Part shown: in pieces, positions 1 to 7,631 of the stretch | Numbering within the stretch: the stretch's first letter is position 1 | Layout: each line of letters opens with the position of its first letter | DNA from: Cudoniella acicularis | Taxonomy: Eukaryota; Ascomycota; Leotiomycetes; Helotiales; Helotiaceae | DNA: 13,372 nucleotides | Assembly (NCBI GenBank): GCA_013054445.1 | Contig: JAAMPI010001530.1 | Span: 1 to 13,372 of the forward strand | Direction: 5' to 3' | Program-made: the position numbers and the translations under genes | Notes under the pieces: model-generated | What the model was told of the DNA's origin: nothing | What the model saw: the letters and a program-made list of their open reading frames with translations, nothing else | Databases searched by the model: none

Positions 1-1
1 A

Positions 2-202
2 GACGGTTATGTTCAGCTTCATGGTTACAGTGTTATTTTTCACTTTGAAGTGTTTGCATGGGCGGTAGGGGGGGTTGCGATACCTGAGCGCTATAAAATT
101 ACGATGTCTAAGCTTGGAACATCGGTGAATTACAGCACGGTGGCGCCTGAAGTAAAGGGACTGTTCGCTAAAGTATGGGTAGAAATGTGCAGCACACCCT
201 GA
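2..202 (+). CDS. Possible 3' end of an unrecognised gene (partial)
   Basis: One frame is open from the left edge of the window to a TGA at 200-202, giving 66 residues with no start codon inside the window being needed. The peptide has a mixed, protein-like composition with aromatic and hydrophobic stretches (for example YSVIFHFEVFAWAVGG) and ends EMCSTP. I do not recognise the family. A frame this long can be open by chance a few percent of the time, so coding status is uncertain. An AT-rich stretch with polyadenylation-like AATAAATAA follows at 284-292, which fits a gene end. It would be transcribed toward the F-box gene. Confidence 0.35.
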   Translation, partial: DGYVQLHGYSVIFHFEVFAWAVGGVAIPERYKITMSKLGTSVNYSTVAPEVKGLFAKVWVEMCSTP

Positions 203-480
203 AATATAGGCTTTGACTTGTGCGGAGTGAGTTCAGAACAGACTTTACTATGTAATTAAGAAAATATATAGTTATACTTTATTAATAAATAATATTTTAA
301 ATTTGCCGAATTCCTTTAGCTATTAAAGCCAGCCTCTATTTAACCGGTCAGGGATCAGTATAGTAATCATAGAAGAGATAGATGACTAAGTATCATCTCA
401 CCCCGCCCTAGGCTCCCATCTCAACCCCTCCAACATCATTCTTTCTCTCCCTCCTGATTACCCCCTATTGCAAAGTCAAA
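203..480. other. AT-rich spacer and F-box gene leader
   Basis: No gene is seen. Positions 240-310 are strongly AT-rich, with TATATA and AATAAATAATATTTTAAA. Positions 395-470 are pyrimidine-rich (CCCCTCC, CTTTCTCTCCCTCC), typical of the leader just before a filamentous-fungal start codon. The last bases before the ATG at 481 are TCAAA, a good fungal start context. Confidence 0.55.
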
Positions 481-827
481 ATGCCACCAGCCGCACATGC
501 AACCGCGCCCTCTCTTCCAAACGAGATCCTCCTCCACCTCGCAACCGTAATTTCCAATTGTGACACGCTCACTTCTCTCGTCCTTGTTTCGCGGCTTTTT
601 AATGAGATTTTCACCCCGGCGTTATATCGTTGTGTTAAGTTTGTTGACCGCGATTATGTTTATTTCGAAAAGTTTGCGGATCTCAAGAATTTAGGTTTCG
701 TGAGGAGCTTTTGCGCAGGGAGAAATACGTGGTGTACTGAGGGGAAGAGGAAGAAGGAGGGGAAGACGGATGAGGTTGAGGTTTTGGTGAGGTGTTTGGA
801 GGGGATGGTGGTGTTGGAGGAGTTGAC

Positions 828-1015
828 GTATGCATTTTTTTTCTTTTGGAATTTTCTTGTACTTCTTTTGTTATTTTACTTATTGCTCGCTTTTGGAATA
901 CTTGTGTAAATCGCGGCTCAAGACGGGTTGAGTCCGGTTGACACAAGACAGCGATCTGATGGGCTGTTTTCATCCAAATTCGTGGTTTCGAGATACAGCA
1001 TTAACAACCAGATAG
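828..1015 (+). other. Tentative intron 1 of the F-box gene
   Basis: A GTATGC donor directly follows the codons for VLEEL and part of the next codon. Beyond it the frame runs into low-complexity, T-rich sequence that does not look coding. A branch-like ATTAAC lies at 1000-1005 and an ATAG acceptor at 1012-1015. Splicing restores the frame that reads IKDVKVSYALCALARRGTL, which looks like F-box repeat sequence. At 188 nt it is long for this kind of genome, so the acceptor may be wrong or part of the stretch may be an insertion. Confidence 0.4.
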
Positions 1016-1279
1016 AATTTCCCTCTTCACTCGGTCCACTTCACCCATCAAAGACGTCAAGGTGTCGTATGCATTATGCGCACTTGCGCGTAGAGGGACC
1101 CTCAGGAGCTTCGAGGTGCATTTTGAGCCGTTATGGTCAACGCCTTTTAGCTATCCGTATTCGATGTTGTCATTTGAAGAGTTCAGGGGGTTGAACAAAA
1201 TTGTGTTGCATGGATTAAAGGGTTTTGAAAATCGGTCCAGTCAAAAGAGAATTCGTGCGCTGGTGGGTATGCTGCTTCG

Positions 1280-1345
1280 GTGAGTGGTTTGCAGTCTCCT
1301 TTGCACGGTGAAGGCGTGACAGGATCACGAAAAATCGTTCGATAG
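1280..1345 (+). other. Tentative intron 2 of the F-box gene
   Basis: A strong GTGAGT donor at 1280-1285 interrupts the frame ending VGMLLR. A GTGAC branch-like sequence lies near 1316-1320 and a TAG acceptor ends at 1345. The 66-nt length is typical. Joining keeps the frame and continues as LIQPIDARALLSLLNQIP, a plausible leucine-rich continuation. An alternative pair (donor at 1263, acceptor at 1322) also keeps the frame. Confidence 0.45.
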
Positions 1346-2493
1346 ACTGATTCAGCCGATTGATGCGAGAGCTTTACTGAGTTTACTCAACCAGATCCCC
1401 ACGACTACAGACGTTTGGTCTTTCTCTATGTCTCCAATACTCGGTTCCGAGCCCTTATAATCCCGGCACCATTGGTTATCTTGAGGGTCTGTGCATTGAG
1501 TTCGAAAAGCAGAGAGCGAAAACCTCCGCGCCAGTTTTGAAGCTCGTCAACCTCGAACTAGGATTTGGGTTTCTTCCACATGCCCCTCAGATCAAGCCAA
1601 TAAACTCTAACCATCTTTCGCTATTGACAGATCTTGCTAGTCTCCGGAGCTTGAAACTCCTCAACGCTGTTAGACTCGGGCCGATGGTACTAGTTGACGA
1701 TGATCCTGATGAGGCCGGAGTACTTACAACTCCGGAAACCTTAGAGCAGTACTATAACGTCTTGGGCAACTGGAAAAGGTTCTGGAAAAGGTTCAAAACA
1801 GCAGATACTCATCTCGACATCTTTTTTATCCGCTATAAATCTCGAACGTATTTCTTTCACTTACCACCACCACTCCCTGATCGAGTTCATCCAACAATTC
1901 CATGCTGAAAACCCTTCTTCTAAATTGGAATCCCTAAAAATTGGTAATTACCGCGGCGTTCAAATTCCAGCGTTTAACTGGCCCGAGATGCACCCCAATT
2001 ACAAGGAAAAAGGCTCCAGGCCAATCGTGGAGGCTTTGGACCTATTGGGCAACCATTGGAAATCTCTCGACTTCAGCGACATAACTCTTATGTCGGCATT
2101 TTCGTTTTCCTTCATCAAGGGGTGTAATATGCTCGAGGAGCTTACTTGTGGATTTACGGAGTCAGCACTTGAAATTTTTAAGCAAACGGTGTTACCAGAG
2201 ATGAAGCACCTACACACTTTGATGATTACGCCTTATCATACACGTGTTGAGGGGATACCGGTGACGAGGATACCAATAAACTTAGGCATAGGTCGCCTAC
2301 GTGGGGTTCCAGGCTCCAGTATAGGACAACTGACGCCAATGACAATGGTTGACTCCCAAAAGCTAGAGGTTGACGAGGAGGAAGAGTCTCAACTAACAAT
2401 TGCTTCGAGTATTTTTGATTCGAGCTGGAAAGCATGGAATAGTAGAGATATTGGTGACCAAGGCGTGAAGTTGAGGTATGTGGGTTTAGGATA

Positions 2494-2509
2494 CCGCGTG
2501 TACACGCGG
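2494..2509. repeat. Perfect 16-bp palindrome inside the F-box gene
   Basis: The sequence CCGCGTGTACACGCGG is identical to its own reverse complement. It lies in the last coding block of the F-box gene, where it encodes part of the sequence around YRVYTRM. It may be coincidental with codon choice or be a dimeric protein-binding site. Confidence 0.6.
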
Positions 2510-3069
2510 ATGTGGAATATGACAAGTTTGAGGACTATAAGGCTGCCGAGAGATGAGGAGATGCAATTCGAGTCAGTGCGTACAATGTCTTTGTCTGGAG
2601 ATATGTTGGCTGTTAAGGACTTCTGAATATTAAATTCCGATTCCAATCTCATGGAATGGTGTTATAGTGTTACTTTAATCGCGACTCGGCTGCGGCGTTC
2701 CTGTTGAAGAATGAGATACACGACGTAGTGTAGAGGAAACATTCCTCAACTCCAATCTATAACTTCGATTTATCGCAACATCGGATTCAAACTTTCTTCA
2801 TTCACGAATTAATATCGCCAACATGTTCGCCATGTCGAGAGTTTTGTTAGCTGCGATGGCCTTCGTTGCCCTGTCTTTTTCAGCAGTGGTTCGAGACCAG
2901 CAGGATCAAACGGGACATCACGAACTCCTTCCATCTACGTCAAGCCCAGTGAGCAACAGCCCCGGGGTATTGCAAATGGAGCTTTCGCCACACGCGGATG
3001 CAGCGCTTTTGAAAAAGAGGAAGTCGAGTAATCCCCTCCTAAACGTTATCAGTGGCTATACAATCGCAA

Positions 3070-3124
3070 GTAAGTGAATAACCCTTTCTCCCCAAATCAA
3101 TCACTAACAATTTTTATCTGAAAG
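3070..3124 (+). other. Intron 1 of the protease gene
   Basis: This 55-nt intron has a GTAAGT donor, a CTAAC branch point at 3104-3108 and an AAAG acceptor. Splicing joins the split codon A|TC and produces the ISLGTPP motif in frame. Confidence 0.85.
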
Positions 3125-3357
3125 TCTCTCTCGGAACGCCACCTTAACCCGCAGATGTCTTGCTAGACACCGGTTCTTCTGACTTATGGGTTAATCCAGA
3201 CTGTGCACATGCAACTGACCCAGTTATATGCAATGCTTTCCCCAGATATGACCCTTTGAGCTCTTCGACCGCATATGATCTCAAGAGCATTTTTGAAATC
3301 CAGTACGGACCGGTAACACGACTGGAGAATTCTATACCGATGATCTTGCAATAGGTG

Positions 3358-3414
3358 GTAGGTTTTCAAGTTGTCAAAGTACCACGGAACTTTTGCTAAC
3401 TCTTATGGAACCAG
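3358..3414 (+). other. Intron 2 of the protease gene
   Basis: This 57-nt intron has a GTAGGT donor, a GCTAAC branch point at 3395-3400 and a CCAG acceptor. It joins LAIGG to AIITGQQF, which matches the usual order in pepsin-family proteases. The join works only in the frame that holds after the indel near 3310. Confidence 0.8.
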
Positions 3415-3751
3415 GCGCTATCATTACTGGTCAGCAGTTTGCGGTAGCGAATGAAAGTTACTTGAATGATTTTGGTGTTATGGGTATTGGATGGGGTTAC
3501 GGTGTTGATACATCGTATTACAATGTTATTGATCAGCTTTATGTGCAGGGCATCACTTACAGCCGAGCATTCAGTTTGGATCTTGCGAGTGTCGATGTGG
3601 CTAAAGGTTTGAACTCTCCAGTTGTTACTGTATCCTCACTAAGTAGTTCAGGCTCTATCATTTTCGGCGGCATCGATACAATGAGGTATATCGGTTCACT
3701 TCGGAAAATCCCTATGATTCTGTACTATCTATCACCAGATGGTTATCCAAG

Positions 3752-3813
3752 GTAGTTCAACACCTTAACCACACTCCACATAACCCCTCAAACAACCCCT
3801 CTAACAAAACCAG
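3752..3813 (+). other. Intron 3 of the protease gene
   Basis: This 62-nt intron has a GTAGTT donor, a CTAAC branch point at 3801-3805 and a CCAG acceptor. It joins SPDGYPR to YWIYLDAI, a natural continuation in this family. Confidence 0.8.
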
Positions 3814-3929
3814 ATACTGGATCTACCTCGACGCCATAACCATCAACCTCCCCAACAGCACCCTCCCAACCCCAATCTCCACATCCACCACCACCACCAC
3901 CCCCAGCCGCTTCACCTCCCTCTTCGGTA

Positions 3930-4276
3930 TCGTCAAGGGGCGCACAGAAGCCGACTTGCTCTCCCTCTCCAAGGACCCTTCGTTTAAAAACTTAAGGCCG
4001 TTCAGTGTGAGACCCGGAGGCGTGGATGCTAGTGAGCATAAGGAGATTCATGGGTTTTATAAGGAGAGGACGGGGTTGATGAAAGTGGTTGAGGCGACGG
4101 TGATGCCGTTATTGAGGAGAGTGGGCAGGGGCATGGTTAGTCCGACGAGGGAGTTGGGGGCGTTTTTGACGGGACTGGCGATGGGTGATGGGAAGCCGTT
4201 GGAGGGGAGGGGCGTGGAGGGGGAGGGGAGGACGGTCGCGAATGTGGGGTTTAGGAGGTTGGCTGGTGTGCCGTAG
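3930..4276 (+). pseudogene. C-terminal fragment of an NAD(P)-binding epimerase/SDR-like protein
   Basis: From about 3930 the frame reads IVKGRTEADLLSLSKD, LRPFSVRPGGVD, LLRRVGRGMVSPTRELG and LAMGDGKPLEG, ending in EGRTVANVGFRRLAGVP and TAG at 4274-4276. This is the pattern of the last 110-120 residues of small fungal proteins annotated as nucleoside-diphosphate-sugar epimerase or NAD(P)-binding Rossmann proteins. There, K-G-x-x-E follows the catalytic region and VRP-[AG]-x-VD follows the next strand. The N-terminal Rossmann part with its glycine-rich cofactor motif and catalytic Tyr/Lys is absent upstream, where protease sequence stands instead. It is a fragment joined in frame to the protease and not a functional enzyme alone. 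Family assignment is from memory of motifs. Confidence 0.6.
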
Positions 4277-5010
4277 ACTAACTTTATTTTGTTTTTTCGG
4301 GAGGTGGTGGAGGTAATGATACCATATAATAAATAATGTAGGAATATTAGTTGGGACTTCTAAAATATCTTCAAAATCTTCTATGGCGTGTTGAAATCAT
4401 CAAAATGTGAGGAGGTAGCTGAGGCAGCGACTGAGTGAGAACATTGCAGCAGGAAAGATATACACCCCTCCCTCTCTTTCACACTCAGTGGCACTCACAC
4501 TCCCGTTTCTCAAATCCCTCTATCTAAATACATCATAAGAATCATTCATCATCTACAACGACCACATGAGACCCACCGACCCACCACTCAGCATCAACAC
4601 TCTTTACATCACATTACATCCAAATCAAATTACACGTCACAATCACAATCACATCCAAAGTCAAAAAAGTATATCGGAACGATTCCTGAATTTCCAGTTA
4701 TGTAACCTATCAGAATCCCACCGCCACGTGCTCCTTTCCTATCTCCCTCTCCTCCCATCTTTTCTCTTTCCTTTCTATCTTATCAAACTTAATCCAAACA
4801 AATCCTCCATTTCCCATTTCAAATCCCAATCCCAAACCAGGTTCCCAACCGTCTATATATGTATAAAAAAGATCCCTAAAACAAGCACACACACAGAAGA
4901 AGCGACTCTTTCCCGAGTCCAATTCAAATAAGCAAGCAAGCACGCCGGTATCATATATACAACCCCCGAGCAAGAATATTATAATCCCTCGGACAAAATA
5001 CAGATGAAAA
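4277..5010. other. Intergenic region with promoter-like composition
   Basis: Positions 4277-4400 look like the 3' end of the preceding chimera, with T-rich sequence and AATAAATAATG at 4329-4339. Positions 4440-4860 are rich in C, A and T (CTCCCTCTCTTTCACACTC, repeated AATCACA) with a CACGTG E-box at 4725-4730 and TATATATGTATAAAAAAG at 4854-4871. This resembles a plus-strand promoter or leader. A 121-codon frame from 4566 reflects low-complexity composition and resembles no known protein. No convincing plus-strand gene follows before the converging Uds1 gene. Confidence 0.4.
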
Positions 5011-5336
5011 AAAAGGAGTCAAGATGTTGATACTCCTCTTGACGAACTCCGGAAAATGTTGGTATCAACAAACAAACTTTCAAAAAAAACAATATGATAT
5101 AAAAGATATGATGTAATAAGAAAATATGATGGGCGCTGTAAAAGCAATAATGCATCAACGCAAAAATGGTTGTCGTAAAAATGTGGTTTTCGTAAATGAG
5201 TGTGTTGAAAATGCAAGCAAGCGCTGCGTTGGAAGGCGTAACGTGGCATATCGTAGTAAATGCGTCGATTCGATCGCAGCCGTTAACTTCGTAATTCTCT
5301 CTTTCCTCGTACGTCGTTCATTCGTACGTTGTTCAT
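5011..5336 (-). other. Probable 3' untranslated region of the Uds1 gene
   Basis: No conserved frame is visible downstream of the Uds1 stop codon. Read on the minus strand it is T-rich with scattered pyrimidine runs, typical of a fungal 3' UTR and terminator zone. AT-rich sequence at 5080-5130 is a likely polyadenylation region. It includes an imperfect 15-bp tandem duplication next to the stop codon. Confidence 0.45.
5307..5336. repeat. 15-bp tandem duplication abutting the Uds1 stop codon
   Basis: TCGTACGTCGTTCAT at 5307-5321 is followed directly by TCGTACGTTGTTCAT at 5322-5336, with one C/T difference. The second copy ends one base before the stop codon (minus strand, 5337-5339). Confidence 0.75.
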
Positions 5337-7399
5337 TCAAACAAACTGTTCTTTCTTGTAATTCCTCTCCACGACAGGCATGCCGGAAAAGGCAACAGCG
5401 TTGAGCGTGATGCCCGCTTGGATGACGTTCTCTCTCTTCTTCTCCTCTTCTCTTTCCCGCTCGAGGGCTTTTTCGGCCTCTCGTTGTGTGAAGTTATTGC
5501 CTTGCTCGCCCATTCGGTTGATTTCCTCTTCAACGTCTGCCAGTAAAGCGTACACGTCACTGTCGGCGTAGATGCGGATGCTCTCGCAGTTTCCGCGGCC
5601 CCCTTGACGTGTGGAGGCTTCAGGGCTGGTGACTCTGACTTCCTCGACGACTCGGACGGGACTCTGGCTCTTGATCGGTGATCGAGGAGGAGTGTCTTCC
5701 CCTCGGCTGTATTGTGCTGGTGGTTGGATAATCAGCGCAGCTGCGACGTGCTCAAGTAGCTTTTGGCGCACTCGAGTGCGTCGGTTCTCAGCTTGCTCCA
5801 ATTTGGATACCCAGTCGTCGATTGATGAGTCGAGTTCCGAAAGAGCTTCTTCTTGCTTGAGCATGCTCTCATGTGAGAAGCGAGCGACACGTGGTGACCG
5901 AAGGTAAGTGCAGATACGATCATGAAGATTTCTCCGTCCAGCGCGAAGAGAGCGGTGGGTTTTGCGAAGGTATTCGCATCGCTCATCCAAGCCACGGAGC
6001 TCTCTTGATAATGAGTCGACGTCCTTTGAGTTCAAAACCTCGAACCGCGAAGCTTGGCCTATGGCTTGTTTGCGGAGCATTTCGAGTTCCGATGTTGGGA
6101 GGATGGTTGATGCTTCTGTGGCGCGGACGCCTTGAGGAAGAGACTCGAATGCTTTTTGTTCTTGTGAAGGACTGCGTTTGATGGAGTTGCCCTTGATGGG
6201 ACTACCATTTGTACGCTTCTTCGGGCGGCCACGATCCATTATCGAGGCTTCGGATTCTCCTCTTCGATGGCCGAGGGATTGGCCTACTTTTTGTTGTTGC
6301 TGTGCTGCTTCGGATTGCCCTCGAGTGTGACCCATGGGACTTGATGCTGCGCTGGTGGCATTCCATGGCTTGGGTGATGTTTGACGTTCTGGAAGACCAG
6401 ACGTCGGTGTGTTGTTGATTGATGTTGGAGCAGTAGAGATATCGGCGGTTGATGCGGAGCCAGGGGTGAAAGGAGAGTTTCGAGAATAGGGGGAACGGTC
6501 TTGCATGCGTGCCGACTTGGGCGGGACATCTGGAGGCGTGCTTCCCGATCGCAATCTAGTTGTCGATGGTCGGCGGTTAAGTCTTTGCGGTTGAAGAGTT
6601 GATGTTGAAGGGATAACCAGGGGGGCCAATGATTTTGGAGAGAGGGGTCGTCCTTTCGGCGAGGCGGAACCAGCCCTGTGTGACGAGCTCTGCCCATCAC
6701 TGGGATTATTCGCTTGAACCGGTGAACTCTGCGATACAGCCAGCTCTGCATTCTCATCTAATGCAGGTCCGGTTATGCACGATAGCATACTCTCACCAAA
6801 TACATGTTGGCGCCAGCTATTTCCGGGCGCACTGATTGATCGTTCGTGAAGAGGAGGGCGGCCGGGTATTGTGGCTGGGAAGCAGTTAGTACCATCACAA
6901 ACTCAATTCTTGCAGCAACACTCACGAGAATCCATGGCAACTTCTTGAACCGTTGTCATGGGGCCCAGCTCTGGCACTGAAACCTTTCGTCGACGGATAA
7001 GAGTCTGCTCCTTTGGCTTCAATCTCAAGGCACTGCCGAGTAGTGATCGGTCCTTTTCTCCAGATCCATTTTGCCCCATTGCTTGCGTGGCTGCCTTTTC
7101 TGAATCTGGACTCTTCCGTCCCGCTGCTATCGAGAGCTTTTCCTTTGACGGGAATAGGTGTAGTTTTCGGGACTCCGATGGTTGATGCATTCTCCAGACG
7201 TGCTTGTCCTTCTCATCTGAAGAAGAACCTTCGGCTGCCTATATACTAGTAAGAATGGATTCCTGCCAAGATGATTTGAGAAACGTACAGCATCTTGGGG
7301 CGGGGAAGGAGAAAGTTCCCGGGCTATGTAATTATTTAATCCCACACTACTGGTGGAGGTTGTGTCGGCATCGACCATGAAGTCGGCGATATGGGCCAT
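5337..7399 (-). CDS. Uds1-domain (up-regulated during septation) protein
   Basis: Three exons on the minus strand (7399-7289, 7238-6926, 6874-5337) encode 653 residues, starting MAHIADFMVDAD and ending KKEQFV. Residues about 15-400 are rich in Ser, Pro, Arg and Gln and probably disordered. Residues about 400-522 (LPTSELEMLRKQAIGQASRFEVLN...LDERCEYLRKTHRSLRAGRRNLHDRI...LSELDSSIDDWVSKLEQAENRR) match the Uds1 domain, a helical, coiled-coil-prone domain of fungal proteins named after fission yeast uds1. A second charged helix lies at about 577-628 (EEEINRMGEQGNN...EREREEEKKRENV). No membrane segment or signal peptide is seen, so a cytoplasmic or cortical role in septation or polarity is inferred. 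Ser-rich parts hold HERSIS (151-156), HTRGQS (324-329) and HRRGES (344-349), which fit an NDR-kinase consensus. The ATG at 7397-7399 is chosen because splicing gives one open frame. It is the only intact gene in the window. Confidence 0.85.
6875..6925 (-). other. Intron 2 of the Uds1 gene
   Basis: On the minus strand this 51-nt intron has a GTGAGT donor, a perfect TACTAAC branch point (plus-strand 6885-6891) and a TTCCCAG acceptor. It splits a proline codon and joins VAMDS to PTIPGRPPLHERSISAPG, which runs in frame into the large last exon. Confidence 0.88.
7239..7288 (-). other. Intron 1 of the Uds1 gene
   Basis: On the minus strand this 50-nt phase-0 intron has a GTACGT donor and a TATATAG acceptor. 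The branch point is weak (CTTAC). It joins SPSPPQDA to AAEGSSSDEKD. The following exon is then open back to the splice site, which supports it. Confidence 0.72.
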
Positions 7400-7600
7400 A
7401 TTGCTGTTTGTCGAGGATACCTGCTCGATCTGAACAACTGAGGCGTAATAGTACAGTTGAATTAAGCTTCGAACACCATGAACAGAGCAAACGAATGAAT
7501 AGCAAAGTCAGATATAGCTGACCTCGATCCACTGGGAGAGGATATAAGGAGAGACGGCAGAAGATATACTTATGGGAGGTGAACACTTGGACCGACCCCA
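7400..7600 (-). promoter_or_regulatory. Uds1 gene leader and proximal promoter, with a short upstream ORF
   Basis: This lies immediately upstream of the Uds1 ATG on the minus strand. It contains a five-codon upstream ORF (ATG at 7479, TAA at 7462-7464) and a pyrimidine-rich stretch (CTGCCGTCTCTCC near 7551-7563) that could mark transcription starts. If the leader includes the uORF, it could reduce initiation at the main ATG. A 5' UTR intron over the uORF (GTCAGC donor near 7523, CTCAG acceptor near 7440) is possible but weak. Confidence 0.35.
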
Positions 7601-7631
7601 GGATAGCGGAGCGACTTGCTTGTATTATGGC

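Larger units (their letters stand above)
481..2626 (+). pseudogene. F-box protein gene, interrupted by introns and apparent frameshifts
   Basis: The N-terminus (residues about 11-55, motif LPNEILLHLATVISN...SLVLVSRLFNEIF...LYRCV) is a classical F-box, which in the family binds Skp1 and places a substrate on an SCF ubiquitin ligase. Downstream leucine-rich blocks look like a fungal F-box substrate-binding region and occur in successive frames: 1016-1279 and 1346-1454 (frame of 1062), about 1456-1850 (frame of 1537), and about 1850-2626 (frame of 1925) ending in DMLAVKDF. Introns near 828-1015 and 1280-1345 explain the first changes. The changes near 1455 and 1850-1870 have no usable splice sites and look like 1-nt frameshifts. 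Similarity is continuous on both sides of each break. Either the gene is decayed or the assembly has indel errors. The substrate is unknown. Confidence 0.68.
2823..4276 (+). pseudogene. Secreted pepsin-like aspartic protease, broken and fused to an epimerase-like C-terminus
   Basis: The ATG at 2823 begins a signal peptide (MFAMSRVLLAAMAFVALSFS) and a propeptide with a basic processing site (KKRK, residues about 72-75). Exons run 2823-3069, 3125-3357, 3415-3751 and 3814-4276. Exon 2 opens with the A1-family ISLGTPP motif, hits TAA at 3145-3147 where Q is expected, then reads VLLDTGSSDLWVN with catalytic Asp near residue 97. A missing base near 3310 shifts the frame inside the QYG(TG)NTTGEFYTDDLAIGG region. 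Exon 3 (AIITGQQFAVANES to SSGSIIFGGID and DGYPR) is normal pepsin-family sequence. Exon 4 starts YWIYLDAITINLP and then becomes epimerase-like from about 3930, so the second catalytic Asp (D[TS]G) is absent. With a stop, a frameshift and a lost active site it cannot encode a working protease as written. Confidence 0.82.

Noticed and set aside
1848..1970. Intron as explanation of the frame change near 1850 in the F-box gene
   Set aside because: A GTATTT donor and TTCCAG acceptor exist, but the intron would remove coding-like sequence (LIEFIQQFHAENP...LESLKIGNYRG) that fits the protein well.
4566..4931. 121-codon plus-strand frame in the spacer
   Set aside because: The peptide is dominated by composition of a CT/CA-rich stretch (repeated H, N, S, L, P), has no recognisable domain and contains a TATA-like sequence within it.
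5126..5404. 92-codon plus-strand frame overlapping the Uds1 3' end
   Set aside because: It runs antisense into the Uds1 coding exon and looks like no known protein; the minus-strand gene explains the overlap.
6284..6757. 157-codon minus-strand frame inside the Uds1 gene
   Set aside because: It is an alternative frame of the low-complexity, Ser/Pro-rich exon; the main frame splices cleanly to two upstream exons and carries the Uds1 domain.
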